Positions 20,261 through 29,347 of a stretch of 64,000 nt of DNA are shown one piece after another (the first letter of the stretch is position 1; each line of letters begins with the position of its first letter). Both the position numbers and the translations under genes were made by a program. Source of the DNA: Pseudomonas putida. Lineage in GTDB: Bacteria > Pseudomonadota > Gammaproteobacteria > Pseudomonadales > Pseudomonadaceae. Location: contig NZ_BSKJ01000003.1 of NCBI RefSeq assembly GCF_030159595.1, forward strand, positions 434,001-498,000, read 5' to 3'. The notes beneath the pieces were generated by a model. That model did no database searches. It saw only the letters and a list, made by a program, of their open reading frames with translations, and was not told the origin of the DNA.

Positions 20261-20336
20261 CCTGCTGCGCGGGCAAGCCCGCTCCTACAGGGATTTCACT
20301 GCTCTTGTAGGCGCGGGCTTGCGCGTGAAGAGGCCA
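20261..20336. repeat. REP pair (BIME-like) after creatinase
   Basis: GCGGGCAAGCCCGCTCCTACAG on one side and an inverted copy (CTTGTAGGCGCGGGCTTGCG, then GTGAAGAGGCC) on the other face each other across about 14 bases. Similar elements recur through the window. Confidence 0.8.
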
Positions 20337-20410
20337 GCCCAGACAACAAAAATATCACTGTATGACCACCAGACCCTGCCTCCAATTAAAAGAACCAGAG
20401 GGTACCCGTC

Positions 20411-21745
20411 ATGTCCAGCACCACCCTTGACCCATCCGCTGTCGCCGGCCCTGCGCACAATGCCGAACGCCAGGCCCTGCGCAAGGCCGCCCGGGCCAGC
20501 TTCATGGGCAACTTCGTCGAGTGGTTCGACTACGCCGCCTATGGCTACCTGGCCACCATCATCGCCGCCACTTTCTTCCCGCAGACCGACAAGACCACCG
20601 GCCTGCTGGCAACGTTTGCAGTCTTCGCCCTGTCATTCCTGGTGCGCCCGTTAGGTGGCATCGTGTGGGGGCACTTTGGTGACCGCCATGGCCGGCGCAA
20701 CGCACTGTCTTGGTCGATCCTGATCATGTCGGTGTCTACCTTCTGCATCGGCCTGTTGCCAGGCTATGCACAAATCGGCCTGTGGGCGCCGGCCCTGCTG
20801 TTGCTGATCCGTCTGGTGCAGGGCTTTTCCGCCTCGGGCGAATATGCCGGTGCTGCGGCGTTCCTGGCCGAATACGCACCGCCCGGCCGGCGCGGCTTCT
20901 ACACCAGCATCGTGCCGGCCAGCACGGCAGCGGGTTTGCTGTTTGGTGCGGCGTTCGTGGCGGTACTGCATGAACTGCTCAGCAGTGAAGCGCTGCATGA
21001 CTGGGGCTGGCGCCTGCCGTTCCTGCTGGCGGCGCCGTTCGGCTTGGTGGGGCGCTATATCCGCATGAGCTTGCAAGACACCCCCAAGTTTATGGAGATG
21101 GAGCAACGCCTGGAAAACAAAGCCTGCATGGCCTCGACGCCACTGCGCGAGCTGCTGGGCCAGCACCGCCGCAGCCTGGCCATCGGCATGGGCGTTACCT
21201 GCCTGAACGCCGTGGCGTTCTACCTGCTGCTCAGCTACATGCCGACCTACCTGTCCACTGAAATGGGCATGAGCGAGCGGGATTCGTTCATTGCCTCGAC
21301 GGTGTCACTGGCCACCTACATCGGGCTGATTTTCCTGATGGGGCGGCTGTCCGATCAGTTTGGCCGCAAGACCATGTTGGTGGTGGCTTCGCTGTTGTTC
21401 CTGGGATTGACCGTGCCGTTGTTCCGCCTGCTTGATGGGCAGCCGCTGGTGGTGATTCTGGCGATCCAGATTTGCTTCGGGGCGATACTGGCGATGAATG
21501 ACGGCACCTTGCCGTGCCTGCTGGCGGAAATTTTCCCGACCCGGGTGCGCTTCAGTGGCTTTGCCCTGAGCTTCAACCTGGCCAATGCACTGTTTGGTGG
21601 CACGGCGCCGTTCATTGCCACCTGGCTGATACAGGTGACGGGCAGCAAGCTGGCGCCGGCGGGGTATTTGCTGGCGGCGGCACTGGTGGCGCTGGTGGCC
21701 ATGCTGATGTGCCGGGAGACCGCGCACTCGGCCCTGGAGGATTGA
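20411..21745 (+). CDS. MFS transporter, metabolite:H+ symporter (KgtP/ProP-like) family
   Basis: This is a 444-residue major facilitator protein with 12 predicted helices. The signature GNFVEWFDYAAYGYLA at the first helix and GGIVWGHFGDRHGRRNAL (motif A between helices 2 and 3) place it in the metabolite:proton symporter branch, which carries alpha-ketoglutarate, proline, betaine, citrate or shikimate. Its position directly after creatinase makes creatine, creatinine or sarcosine possible substrates; that is inference. A REP pair between the two genes argues against tight operon structure. Confidence 0.85.
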   Translation: MSSTTLDPSAVAGPAHNAERQALRKAARASFMGNFVEWFDYAAYGYLATIIAATFFPQTDKTTGLLATFAVFALSFLVRPLGGIVWGHFGDRHGRRNALSWSILIMSVSTFCIGLLPGYAQIGLWAPALLLLIRLVQGFSASGEYAGAAAFLAEYAPPGRRGFYTSIVPASTAAGLLFGAAFVAVLHELLSSEALHDWGWRLPFLLAAPFGLVGRYIRMSLQDTPKFMEMEQRLENKACMASTPLRELLGQHRRSLAIGMGVTCLNAVAFYLLLSYMPTYLSTEMGMSERDSFIASTVSLATYIGLIFLMGRLSDQFGRKTMLVVASLLFLGLTVPLFRLLDGQPLVVILAIQICFGAILAMNDGTLPCLLAEIFPTRVRFSGFALSFNLANALFGGTAPFIATWLIQVTGSKLAPAGYLLAAALVALVAMLMCRETAHSALED

Positions 21746-21753
21746 TCAGCCTG

Positions 21754-21793
21754 TACCGGCCTCTTCGCGGGCTTGCCCGCGAAGAGGCCGGTA
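21754..21793. repeat. REP-type perfect hairpin between convergent genes
   Basis: Two perfect 19-base arms (21754-21772 and 21775-21793) with a 2-base loop carry the GGCCTCTTCGCGGGC core. Its position between convergent MFS and GlxA-like genes suggests it also ends transcription. Confidence 0.8.
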
Positions 21794-21813
21794 AAACCAA
21801 TGCAAAGGTTGAA

Positions 21814-22821
21814 TCAATGCAAAGAGGCTTGCCGCCGCTCCCCTAATGGCGACAAACCGAAGAACCGGCTGTAACTTTTGGAGAAATGCGCCGGCGAACT
21901 AAACCCACACGCCAATGCCACCTCACGCACCTGCACATCACTGCGCAGCAGCAGCTCCCGCGCCCGCGACAGCCGCAGCTCCAGGTAGTACTGGCTGGGC
22001 GTTCGCTGCAGGTACTTGTGGAACAGTCGCTCCAACTGGCGCACAGTCACCTCGTTGAGGCTGGCCAGTTCCTCCAGCCCCAGCGGTTCCTCCAGGTTGG
22101 CTTCCATGATCGCCACCACCTGGCTCAGCTTGGGCTGGGCGCTGCCCAGCAGGGTGCGCAGCGGAACCCGCTGGCGCTCGCGCTCGCCACGTACCCGGTC
22201 GCACAGCAACAGCTCGGCCGCCTTGGCCGCGATGTCCTGGCCGCCGGGTTCGCGGGCTACCAGTTGCAGCATCATGTCCATGGCCGCCACGCCGCCCGAA
22301 CAGGTGTAACGGTCGCGGTCCAGTTCGAACAGCTGGCTGGAAATGACAATGCCGGGGAAGTGTGCCTGCAATGTCGGCAGGTCTTCCCAATGGATCGTGC
22401 AGCGGTAGCCTTTGAGCAGCTCGGCCTTTGCCAGCAGGTAGCTGCCGGTGCAGATGCCACCCAAAGGCAGGTGCTGGCGGGCCAGCTTGCGCAACCAGTC
22501 GATCAGCGGGCGGTTGCTACGGCCACGGTCGATCGGGTTGGCGCCGACCACCAGCAGCGCGTCCAGCCCAGGGGCGTTGGCGATGCTGTAGTCGGGCAGT
22601 ACCCGCATGCCGTTACTGGCGGTCACCGGCGCATCGTCTGCGGCGATCAGCACGCTGCGAAACAGTGGTTTGCGCGCGGCCAGGTTGGCCATGCGCAAGG
22701 TCTCCACCGCCGACGCCAGGCCGATGGTGGTGAAATTGGGCAAAATCAGAAAGCCGAAGGTCTTTACGGAACAACCCTTTACAATAGACGGCGATGGGTT
22801 TGCAGAAGCGGGGTGGACCAT
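21814..22821 (-). CDS. GlxA-family (DJ-1/PfpI plus AraC) transcriptional regulator
   Basis: This is a 335-residue regulator with an N-terminal class-I-amidotransferase-like sensor domain (about residues 15-200; the nucleophile-elbow-like GGICTGSYLLAKAELLKG is present) and a C-terminal AraC DNA-binding domain (about 230-330; EVALACGFSSPAHFSKSYSR is the second helix-turn-helix). Regulators of this build control carnitine, glycine betaine, sarcosine and arginine catabolism in pseudomonads (CdhR, GbdR, SouR, ArgR). Proximity to creatinase makes a role in creatine/sarcosine use attractive but unproven. The start MVHPASANPSPS was chosen because AGGA lies 8-9 bases upstream. Longer in-frame starts enter the divergent pssA promoter. 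Confidence 0.85.
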   Translation of the reverse strand: MVHPASANPSPSIVKGCSVKTFGFLILPNFTTIGLASAVETLRMANLAARKPLFRSVLIAADDAPVTASNGMRVLPDYSIANAPGLDALLVVGANPIDRGRSNRPLIDWLRKLARQHLPLGGICTGSYLLAKAELLKGYRCTIHWEDLPTLQAHFPGIVISSQLFELDRDRYTCSGGVAAMDMMLQLVAREPGGQDIAAKAAELLLCDRVRGERERQRVPLRTLLGSAQPKLSQVVAIMEANLEEPLGLEELASLNEVTVRQLERLFHKYLQRTPSQYYLELRLSRARELLLRSDVQVREVALACGFSSPAHFSKSYSRFFGLSPLGERRQASLH

Positions 22822-23002
22822 TGCGCTGTTCCTGTGCAAGCTGAGGCATAGTTCATCAGGGGCAGTGAGAAAATACAGCCTCGCGCGGTTCTTGTTGTTA
22901 TAGGTCGTTGCCGGGTTGATCTTACACCCCGGGCACCACGGCCAGGAATGGCCCCGCCGGCTGGCAGGGCCGACAGTGATTGCACAGAGAAGGTGATCGT
23001 TC

Positions 23003-24331
23003 GTGAACCCCGAATCCATGCTGGCGGCATTGCCAGGCTACGCCATGTCGCCCGAGTCGATCCAGGTGCTGCCCGATGCCAAGGCCTACCGCGCTTGCCT
23101 GTTGGAGCGCATCCGCGCCGCAACCCGGCGCATCGTCATCGTCGCTCTGTACCTGCAGGAAGACGAGGCCGGCCAGGAAGTGCTGGATGCCTTGTACCAG
23201 GCCAAGGCCGAGCGGCCAGGCCTGGAAATCACCATCGTGGTCGACTGGTTCCGTGCCCGCCGTGGCCTGCTCGGGGCCGGGCGCCAGCCGGGTAACGCCG
23301 CCTGGTACCAGGCCCAGCGCCAACTGCATGGGCTGGACATCGCCATACACGGGGTGCCGGTGCAAACCCGCGAGTTGTTCGGCGTATTGCACCTGAAGGG
23401 CAGCATCATCGACGACTGCGTGATCTACACCGGCGCCAGCCTGAACAACGTGTACCTGCACCGCTTCGACCGTTACCGTCTGGACCGCTATCACCTGTTC
23501 CAGTCGCCAGCCCTGGCCGACGCCATGGTAGATCTGGTACGGCGCCTGTTGCACCACACGGCCACGCCGCGCCTTGATTTGCCGGCACCACCCGCCACGC
23601 GTAGTCTGCGTGGCGATATCCGGCGTTTACGCGCGCGGTTGCGGCGCATGACCTACGAGGCACCGGCCAGTGTGGCAGGGCAGGGGCTGCGGGTGATACC
23701 GCTGTTGGGCGTAGGCCGTGGCAACCCTCTGAACCGGGCGCTGTGCGCCATGTTGGCGGCAGCGCGTACGCAACTTATCATCAGCACGCCGTATTTCAAC
23801 CCGCCACGCGTGATGATGCGCGAGCTTGACCACGCGCTGGAGCGGGGTGTGCACGTTGAGCTGATCGTCGGTGACCGCACGGCCAACGACTTCTATATCG
23901 CCCCGGGTGAGCCGTTCAGTGCCAGTGGCGCCTTGCCTTATCTATATGAAGACAACCTGCGGGCCTTCGCCCGACGCCGCCATGCCGCGATTGCCAGTGG
24001 CCAGTTGCAGGTGCGGATCTGGAACGATCCCGGGCATACCTTCCATGCCAAGGGCGTGTGGGTCGACCAGCGCTTTTCGCTGCTGACCGGCAACAACCTG
24101 AACCCGCGCGGGTTCAACCTGGACCTGGAAAACGGCTTGCTGATCGATGACCCGCAAGGGCAATGGCTGGCGCCACGCGAAGCGGAGCTGACCGAGCTGC
24201 GCCGGCATGCGCCGAAGATTGGCTCGGCAGAGGCGCTGGGGGTGAAGGCCGAACACCCCAAGGAAGTGCGCAAGCTGCTGCGGCGGTTGCGTTTTAGCCG
24301 GTTGGAGCCGTTGATCAAGCGGGTGCTCTGA
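23003..24331 (+). CDS. pssA: CDP-diacylglycerol--serine O-phosphatidyltransferase, phospholipase D type
   Basis: This 442-residue enzyme joins CDP-diacylglycerol and L-serine to give phosphatidylserine, the precursor of phosphatidylethanolamine. Two HKD motifs are intact: HLKGSIIDDCVIYTGASLNN near residue 130 and FHAKGVWVDQRFSLLTGNN near residue 350. The overall plan matches the E. coli type peripheral-membrane PssA, not the membrane-embedded Gram-positive type. It starts with GTG, preceded by GAAGG. It is a single gene, divergent from the GlxA-like regulator, and a REP-like hairpin follows. Confidence 0.9.
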   Translation: MNPESMLAALPGYAMSPESIQVLPDAKAYRACLLERIRAATRRIVIVALYLQEDEAGQEVLDALYQAKAERPGLEITIVVDWFRARRGLLGAGRQPGNAAWYQAQRQLHGLDIAIHGVPVQTRELFGVLHLKGSIIDDCVIYTGASLNNVYLHRFDRYRLDRYHLFQSPALADAMVDLVRRLLHHTATPRLDLPAPPATRSLRGDIRRLRARLRRMTYEAPASVAGQGLRVIPLLGVGRGNPLNRALCAMLAAARTQLIISTPYFNPPRVMMRELDHALERGVHVELIVGDRTANDFYIAPGEPFSASGALPYLYEDNLRAFARRRHAAIASGQLQVRIWNDPGHTFHAKGVWVDQRFSLLTGNNLNPRGFNLDLENGLLIDDPQGQWLAPREAELTELRRHAPKIGSAEALGVKAEHPKEVRKLLRRLRFSRLEPLIKRVL

Positions 24332-24352
24332 TGATTTGCCGGGTGCGCTTTT

Positions 24353-24391
24353 TGTAGGAGCGGCCTTGTGTCGCGATGGGCTGCTCCTACA
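24353..24391. repeat. REP-like hairpin between pssA and a DMT gene
   Basis: TGTAGGAGC (24353-24361) pairs with GCTCCTACA (24383-24391) around a GGCCTTGTGTCGCGATGG loop. This is the second common pseudomonad REP type. It lies between convergent genes. Confidence 0.75.
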
Positions 24392-25352
24392 GGGACCGCG
24401 CTGGTCCGGTCACTGTGGCCACCTCGGCTTTCTTCTTGCTTTGCGGCTTGAGCCGCGACACGGCAAACAGCACCACCGCCAGCCCGACGACCTGATAAAG
24501 CGAAATCGCTTCACTCAGTATCGCCCACGACGCCAGCACCGTCAGCACCGGCCCCAGGTTGCCCACCGCCGCCGTATGGGTAGGCCCCAGCCGTTGGATT
24601 GCCAGCGCCACCCAGTAGATCGGCAACACTGTGGAAAACACCGCCATCAATCCGGCATTGGCCCACACCGCGCCCGGCAATTGCCACAACTGCCCGACCG
24701 GTGCCACCAGCAGGTAATGCGCCAGTACCATCAGCGAGGATGCAGTGCCACACAGCCCGGCCAGGCGCATCGAACTCATGCGCTTGAGCATCATTCCGGT
24801 GCCGGCGTAAAACAGCGCGTAGGTCACTGCACTGGCAAACACCCAAAGCGAACCCAGCACCACTTGTTGGCCAACCCCGGCAACGCTGACGTCATGGACA
24901 AAGGCGATGCCCAGCCCCAGGTAGCACAGGCCCATGGCTGACAAGGTGCGCAGGCTTGGCCGTTCACGCAGGGCGATGGCCTGGAACACCAGCACCAATG
25001 TCGGGTAGGTAAACAGGATCAGCCGCTCCAGCCCGGCGCTGATGTACTGCAGGCCATAGAAGTCGAACAGGCTGGCGAGGTAATAGCCCAGCAGCCCGAG
25101 CAAGGCCACACGTAACCCGTCACCCAGGTTGAGTGGCGCACTGCCCTGAGTGCGGCTGGCCCATACCAGCCAGGCGAACAGCGGCAGCGACAGCCCCATG
25201 CGCAATGCCAGCAGGCTGATGGCGTCCACCGGGCCTGCCGCGTAGGCAAGTTTGACGAAAATGGCCTTGAAGCTGAAGCCCAGTGCCGCCAGCACGGCGT
25301 AGAGGGCGCCGCTTTGCAACTGGCGCTGGATCAGGCTGCGTAATGCGTTCAT
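24387..25352 (-). CDS. EamA/DMT-superfamily transporter
   Basis: This 321-residue membrane protein has ten predicted helices in two EamA repeats (about residues 15-155 and 170-300). Helix sequences such as ALYAVLAALGFSFKAIFVKL and GAVWANAGLMAVFSTVLPIY are typical. The C-terminus is basic (SRLKPQSKKKAE). It is divergent from the following LysR gene with about 100 bases between starts, a common exporter-regulator arrangement. The substrate is unknown. Confidence 0.82.
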   Translation of the reverse strand: MNALRSLIQRQLQSGALYAVLAALGFSFKAIFVKLAYAAGPVDAISLLALRMGLSLPLFAWLVWASRTQGSAPLNLGDGLRVALLGLLGYYLASLFDFYGLQYISAGLERLILFTYPTLVLVFQAIALRERPSLRTLSAMGLCYLGLGIAFVHDVSVAGVGQQVVLGSLWVFASAVTYALFYAGTGMMLKRMSSMRLAGLCGTASSLMVLAHYLLVAPVGQLWQLPGAVWANAGLMAVFSTVLPIYWVALAIQRLGPTHTAAVGNLGPVLTVLASWAILSEAISLYQVVGLAVVLFAVSRLKPQSKKKAEVATVTGPARSL

Positions 25353-25452
25353 GAAGTGCTCGCGGCAGAGAATGTCAGGGTTATTCTGAACAGAAGGCGG
25401 CCGAGCTAGAATCGCTTTTTATCGAACAGTGTGTTCGTTTTTGGAGAAAGCC

Positions 25453-26361
25453 ATGCCGTTCGACTTGACAGATCTGCGCCTGCTGCTGGCCATCGCTGCC
25501 GTGGGCAGTTTGAGCAAGGCCGCTGCTACTTTCCCGGTGGCGGTGTCGGCGGCCAGTAATCGCCTTCGCCTGCTTGAAGAGCGCTGCGGTGTGTCGCTGT
25601 TCACCCGAAATGCGGGTGGCATGCAGTTGACGCCGTCGGGGCGGCTGGTACTCGAAGGCGCCCGCAGCGTGCTCGCTGAGGCGCAGAAGCTGCAGGGCAC
25701 TTTGAAGGAGCTGGCCGGTGAGCGCCGCATCACGCTGCGCCTGGCGGCCTCCACCGTGACCAACAGCACCTTGTTGCCTGCGGTATTGGGGCCGTTTCTG
25801 GCGGACTACCCGGAAGTCGACCTGCAACTGGTGGAGCACAAGAGTGTGGACGTGCTGCGCGTGGTTATCGCCGACGAGTGCGAGATCGGGGTGTATGACG
25901 GCATCCTGAACAGCGAAGGGGTGGTGTCACTGCCGTTTCGCACCGAGCGCCTGGTGATGCTGGTGCCCGCCGGTCACCCGCTGGCCGGGCGTGAACAGTT
26001 GCGCCTGGTCGACGCCTTGGGTTTTGCGTTCATCTGCCTGCCGGGTGAGCGGCCGATGCAACGCTTTGTCGAAGAAATGGCCATGAAGCTGGCCATGCCC
26101 CTGAAGGTACGGGTTCGTGCACCGAGTTTCGAAGCGATCGCCCAGTTGGTAGCGCAGCATGCAGGCGTGGCCATGCTGCCCGAAACAGCAGCCGTTCGCG
26201 CCGAGCAAGAGCTGCCTGTGCGTCGGGTAGCCTTGGCCGAAAGCTGGGCCACCCTCGAGCTTCGCTTGTGTTTCCGTGACTGGGAACGCCTGAGCTCCCA
26301 CGGGCGGCAATTGGTCAGTTTTCTCTCTGGGCTTGAAGCGGGCGAGAGTACTGCGATTTGA
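25453..26361 (+). CDS. LysR-family regulator divergent from a DMT transporter
   Basis: This is a 302-residue LysR-type regulator. The N-terminal helix-turn-helix (about residues 1-60) includes LSKAAATFPVAVSAASNRLR and RNAGGMQLTPSGRL. The substrate-binding-like domain follows from about residue 88. GGAG lies 6 bases before the chosen ATG (MPFDLTDLRLLL); an earlier in-frame ATG at 25429 has no such site. It likely controls the divergent DMT transporter. Confidence 0.85.
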   Translation: MPFDLTDLRLLLAIAAVGSLSKAAATFPVAVSAASNRLRLLEERCGVSLFTRNAGGMQLTPSGRLVLEGARSVLAEAQKLQGTLKELAGERRITLRLAASTVTNSTLLPAVLGPFLADYPEVDLQLVEHKSVDVLRVVIADECEIGVYDGILNSEGVVSLPFRTERLVMLVPAGHPLAGREQLRLVDALGFAFICLPGERPMQRFVEEMAMKLAMPLKVRVRAPSFEAIAQLVAQHAGVAMLPETAAVRAEQELPVRRVALAESWATLELRLCFRDWERLSSHGRQLVSFLSGLEAGESTAI

Positions 26362-26526
26362 GTGGTGTGTGCGGTAGCTTGATGCCAATATGATATTACT
26401 CGGGCACGGCCATCGACAGGGGCTGGGCTATCATGTGCAGGCAACCGTGCAAGGCCCCTCTGAAAAGTCATCACGAGCGCATACAATCGGGCCTTTTCTT
26501 CGTTAACCAGATAGGCCAATGCGTAT

Positions 26527-27693
26527 ATGACGCTAGATCCACCCACGATGCTGACCATCTCGGTCGCCCTGGCAGCGGCGGCTGCGTTGTACCTGGCGAT
26601 TGAATGGCGCAGCGTCCGCGAAACCTCGCTGCTGTTCTGGAGTGCAGGTTTTGCCACTATTACTGTCGGTTGTGTGCTGGCCTTGTTGCGAGGCATCGGC
26701 TTGCTGTTCATCGGCATCTGGTTCGCCAATGGTTTGCTGGTGGTGGCGCACTGGTTTTTCCTGATGGGCGTGTTGCGTTTTACCCAAGACCGTTTGTCGC
26801 GGGCCTGGTTATTGGTGGTGGTCGTGTGGTTTGCCTTGCTGTTGCTGCCCGTCGGGCCGCAGTGGTCGAAGGTGATGCTGATGGCCAACTCGTTGTTGGT
26901 GGCCGCATTGACGCTGAAGGCCAGTTTCCTGTTGCGCCCGCACGGCAAGTCGCTGAGCGTTGGGGCGGTGCAACTGCGCTATGTGTTGCTGATTCACGGG
27001 CTGTTCTATGTGGCCAAGGCGGTGATTGCAATCATGCCGGGTACGTTGATTGATCTGGCCACCTTTGGCGGGATGATCATTCAGATATCCCTGGTCGAGG
27101 GGGCGATGGCGATCATGCTGATTGCCCTGTCGATGACGGGTACGGTGCGTTATCGGCGCGAGGAGCGGATTGCCCGGCTGGCAGCGCGTGACCCCTTGAC
27201 CGCACTGTATAACCGGCGCGCGCTGGAAGTTCGCGCCGGGCATTTCTTCAAGGAAGTGAGCCCGACCCAGCCCGGGGCCTTGTTGCTGATCGACATTGAC
27301 AACTTCAAGCTGGTCAACGACCTGCATGGCCATATCGCGGGTGATCGCTTGCTGATTGCCCTGAGCGAAATCATTCGAGCGGTGCTGCCCGAGCGCTCGC
27401 TGGCAGCGCGGTTGGGGGGTGATGAGTTTGTCATCCTGCTGTGCGGGGCGAGCAGTGAGCGGGTCCTGGAGTTGGGCGGGCGGCTGCGTGAGCAGTTCCA
27501 GCAGTATGCCGGCAAGACCGTGCCTACGCCGCAGGCGGTCACCTTGAGCATCGGTGCCAACCTGTTCGACCAGCCACCCGCGAGCCTGGCGGCGTTGATC
27601 GAGCAGGGGGATGTGGCGTTGTATCAGTCCAAGCGCAGTGGGCGTGACAGTATTCGGTTTGTAGAGCGGCCGATGGCAGACCTTAGCCAATAG
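26527..27693 (+). CDS. Membrane-bound diguanylate cyclase (GGDEF)
   Basis: This 388-residue protein has an N-terminal block of six or seven hydrophobic helices (about residues 8-205) followed by one GGDEF domain (about 218-380). The active site is intact (LAARLGGDEFVILL). The substrate stretch LLIDIDNFKLVNDLHGHIAG is canonical. There is no clear RxxD inhibitory site immediately before the GGDEF motif. It probably makes cyclic-di-GMP at the inner membrane. It is a single gene, followed by a very long perfect inverted repeat. Confidence 0.9.
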   Translation: MTLDPPTMLTISVALAAAAALYLAIEWRSVRETSLLFWSAGFATITVGCVLALLRGIGLLFIGIWFANGLLVVAHWFFLMGVLRFTQDRLSRAWLLVVVVWFALLLLPVGPQWSKVMLMANSLLVAALTLKASFLLRPHGKSLSVGAVQLRYVLLIHGLFYVAKAVIAIMPGTLIDLATFGGMIIQISLVEGAMAIMLIALSMTGTVRYRREERIARLAARDPLTALYNRRALEVRAGHFFKEVSPTQPGALLLIDIDNFKLVNDLHGHIAGDRLLIALSEIIRAVLPERSLAARLGGDEFVILLCGASSERVLELGGRLREQFQQYAGKTVPTPQAVTLSIGANLFDQPPASLAALIEQGDVALYQSKRSGRDSIRFVERPMADLSQ

Positions 27694-27714
27694 GCTATTG
27701 CGGCTGCTGCGCAG

Positions 27715-27802
27715 CCCATCGCCGGCAAGCCAGCTCCCACAGGGACCGGGCAATGCTCCAAGTCTGCGCGGTCCCTGTGGGAGCTGGCTTGCCGGCGATG
27801 GG
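27715..27802. repeat. Perfect 34-bp inverted REP pair
   Basis: Arms at 27715-27748 and 27769-27802 are perfect reverse complements of 34 bases around a 20-base spacer. The arms hold the CCCATCGCCGGCAAGCCAGC core of another pseudomonad REP type. Between convergent GGDEF and ppnN genes it can act as a bidirectional terminator. Confidence 0.85.
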
Positions 27803-27837
27803 CCGCACAGCGGCCCTAATGGCTTGAAGATTGAGTG

Positions 27838-29211
27838 TCAGGTCACCACCTGGTAGCACGGCACATACGCCGCGCCGCCGGGCAGCTTCATCCGGTGCTG
27901 GTCGACGAAGGCCTGCAACAGCCGGCCCAGAGGGTCCAGCACGGCGCTGTCGCCATGAATCTGGTACGGCCCGTGCTCCTCGATCAGGCGGATACCTTTG
28001 TCCTTCACGTTACCCGCGACAATGCCGGAGAACGCGCGGCGCAGGTTGGCAGCCAGTTCATGGGGGGGCAGCTCGCGGCGCAGGTCCAGCTCGGCCATGG
28101 CTTGGTGAGTCGGGTCGAACGGGCGCTGGAAGCTCTCCTCGATCTTCAGCAGCCAGTTGAAGTGGAAGGCGTCGTTGCGCTCGCGGCGGAATTGCTTCAC
28201 TGCCTTGAGCCCTTCGACCATGTGGCGGGCAACTTCCGCCGGGTCGTCGATGATGATTTCGTACAAGCGGTGCGCTGCCTCGCCCAGGGTGGCGCCGACG
28301 AAGGCGTGCAACTGTTGCAGGTAAGGTTCGGCGCTGCGTGGGCCGGTGAGCACCACCGGGAACGGCAGGTCGTGGTTGTCCGGGTGCATGAGGATGCCCA
28401 GCAGGTACAGGAACTCCTCTGCCGTGCCGGCGCCGCCCGGGAAGATGATGATGCCGTGACCGACACGCACGAAGGCTTCCAGGCGTTTCTCGATGTCCGG
28501 CAGGATCACCAGTTCATTGACGATAGGGTTGGGGGCTTCGGCGGCGATGATGCCCGGTTCGGTCAGGCCCAGGTAGCGGCTGCCATGCATACGCTGCTTG
28601 GCATGGGCGATGGTGGCGCCCTTCATCGGGCCTTTCATCACGCCCGGGCCGCAACCGGTGCACACGTCCAGCTTGCGCAGGCCCAGCTCGTGGCCGACTT
28701 TCTTGGTGTACTGGTATTCCTCGGTGCTGATCGAGTGGCCGCCCCAGCACACCACCATCTTCGGCTCCACGCCCGGGCGCAGGGTGCGGGCGTTGCGCAG
28801 CAGGTGGAAGACGTAGTCGGTGATGCCCTGGGAGCTTTCCAGGTCGATGCGCTGGCTGGCCAGCTCGCTTTCGGTGTAGACGATATCGCGCAGGGCGCTG
28901 AACAGCATTTCACGCGTGCTGGCGATCATTTCGCCATCGACGAAGGCGTCGGCCGGGGCATTCAGCAGCTCCAGGCGTACACCGCGGTCTTGTTGGTGGA
29001 TCTTGACCTCGAAGTCCTTGTAGGCCTCAAGGATGGTCTTGGCATTGTCGACATGGGCGCCGGTGTTGAGGATGGCCAGGGCGCACTGGCGGAACAGGGT
29101 GTAAAGACTACCGGTACCGACTTCACTCAGTTGCTGCACTTCACGTTGTGACAGCGTTTCCAGGCTGCCTTTGGGGCTGACGGATGCATTGATGACATTG
29201 CGTTGAGGCAT
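27838..29211 (-). CDS. ppnN: Nucleotide 5'-monophosphate nucleosidase
   Basis: This is a 457-residue homologue of E. coli PpnN (YgdH), which splits purine and pyrimidine nucleoside 5'-monophosphates into base and ribose 5-phosphate and is tuned by (p)ppGpp. The central LOG/Rossmann domain carries the key motif FPGGAGTAEEFLYLLG and the phosphate-binding GCGPGVMKGPMKGA. N- and C-terminal regulatory segments (about residues 1-145 and 340-457) are both full length. It is a single gene, divergent from nothing clear, with the next gene on the same strand 136 bases upstream. Confidence 0.9.
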   Translation of the reverse strand: MPQRNVINASVSPKGSLETLSQREVQQLSEVGTGSLYTLFRQCALAILNTGAHVDNAKTILEAYKDFEVKIHQQDRGVRLELLNAPADAFVDGEMIASTREMLFSALRDIVYTESELASQRIDLESSQGITDYVFHLLRNARTLRPGVEPKMVVCWGGHSISTEEYQYTKKVGHELGLRKLDVCTGCGPGVMKGPMKGATIAHAKQRMHGSRYLGLTEPGIIAAEAPNPIVNELVILPDIEKRLEAFVRVGHGIIIFPGGAGTAEEFLYLLGILMHPDNHDLPFPVVLTGPRSAEPYLQQLHAFVGATLGEAAHRLYEIIIDDPAEVARHMVEGLKAVKQFRRERNDAFHFNWLLKIEESFQRPFDPTHQAMAELDLRRELPPHELAANLRRAFSGIVAGNVKDKGIRLIEEHGPYQIHGDSAVLDPLGRLLQAFVDQHRMKLPGGAAYVPCYQVVT

Positions 29212-29305
29212 CTAAGTCTTTCCTGTGCGGGTAAAACATCCTTCTTTGACAACACCATACCGAGAAATGTGGACGGCAACGAGGGGGGTGGTGAAAAAGC
29301 TTTGG

Positions 29306-29341
29306 ACCGAGTTGGCGTGTTTGTGGGCAAGCCAACTCGGT
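29306..29341 (-). terminator. Hairpin after the yeiH-like gene
   Basis: ACCGAGTTGGC (29306-29316) pairs with GCCAACTCGGT (29331-29341) across a 14-base loop, 6 bases beyond the minus-strand stop. On the minus strand a CTTTTT run follows shortly after. Confidence 0.6.
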
Positions 29342-29347
29342 CTCGGA

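Noticed and set aside
27715..27802. Inverted repeats read as CRISPR repeats or IS ends
   Set aside because: They are single inverted pairs without regular spacers, cas genes or a transposase, and their cores match pseudomonad REP sequences.
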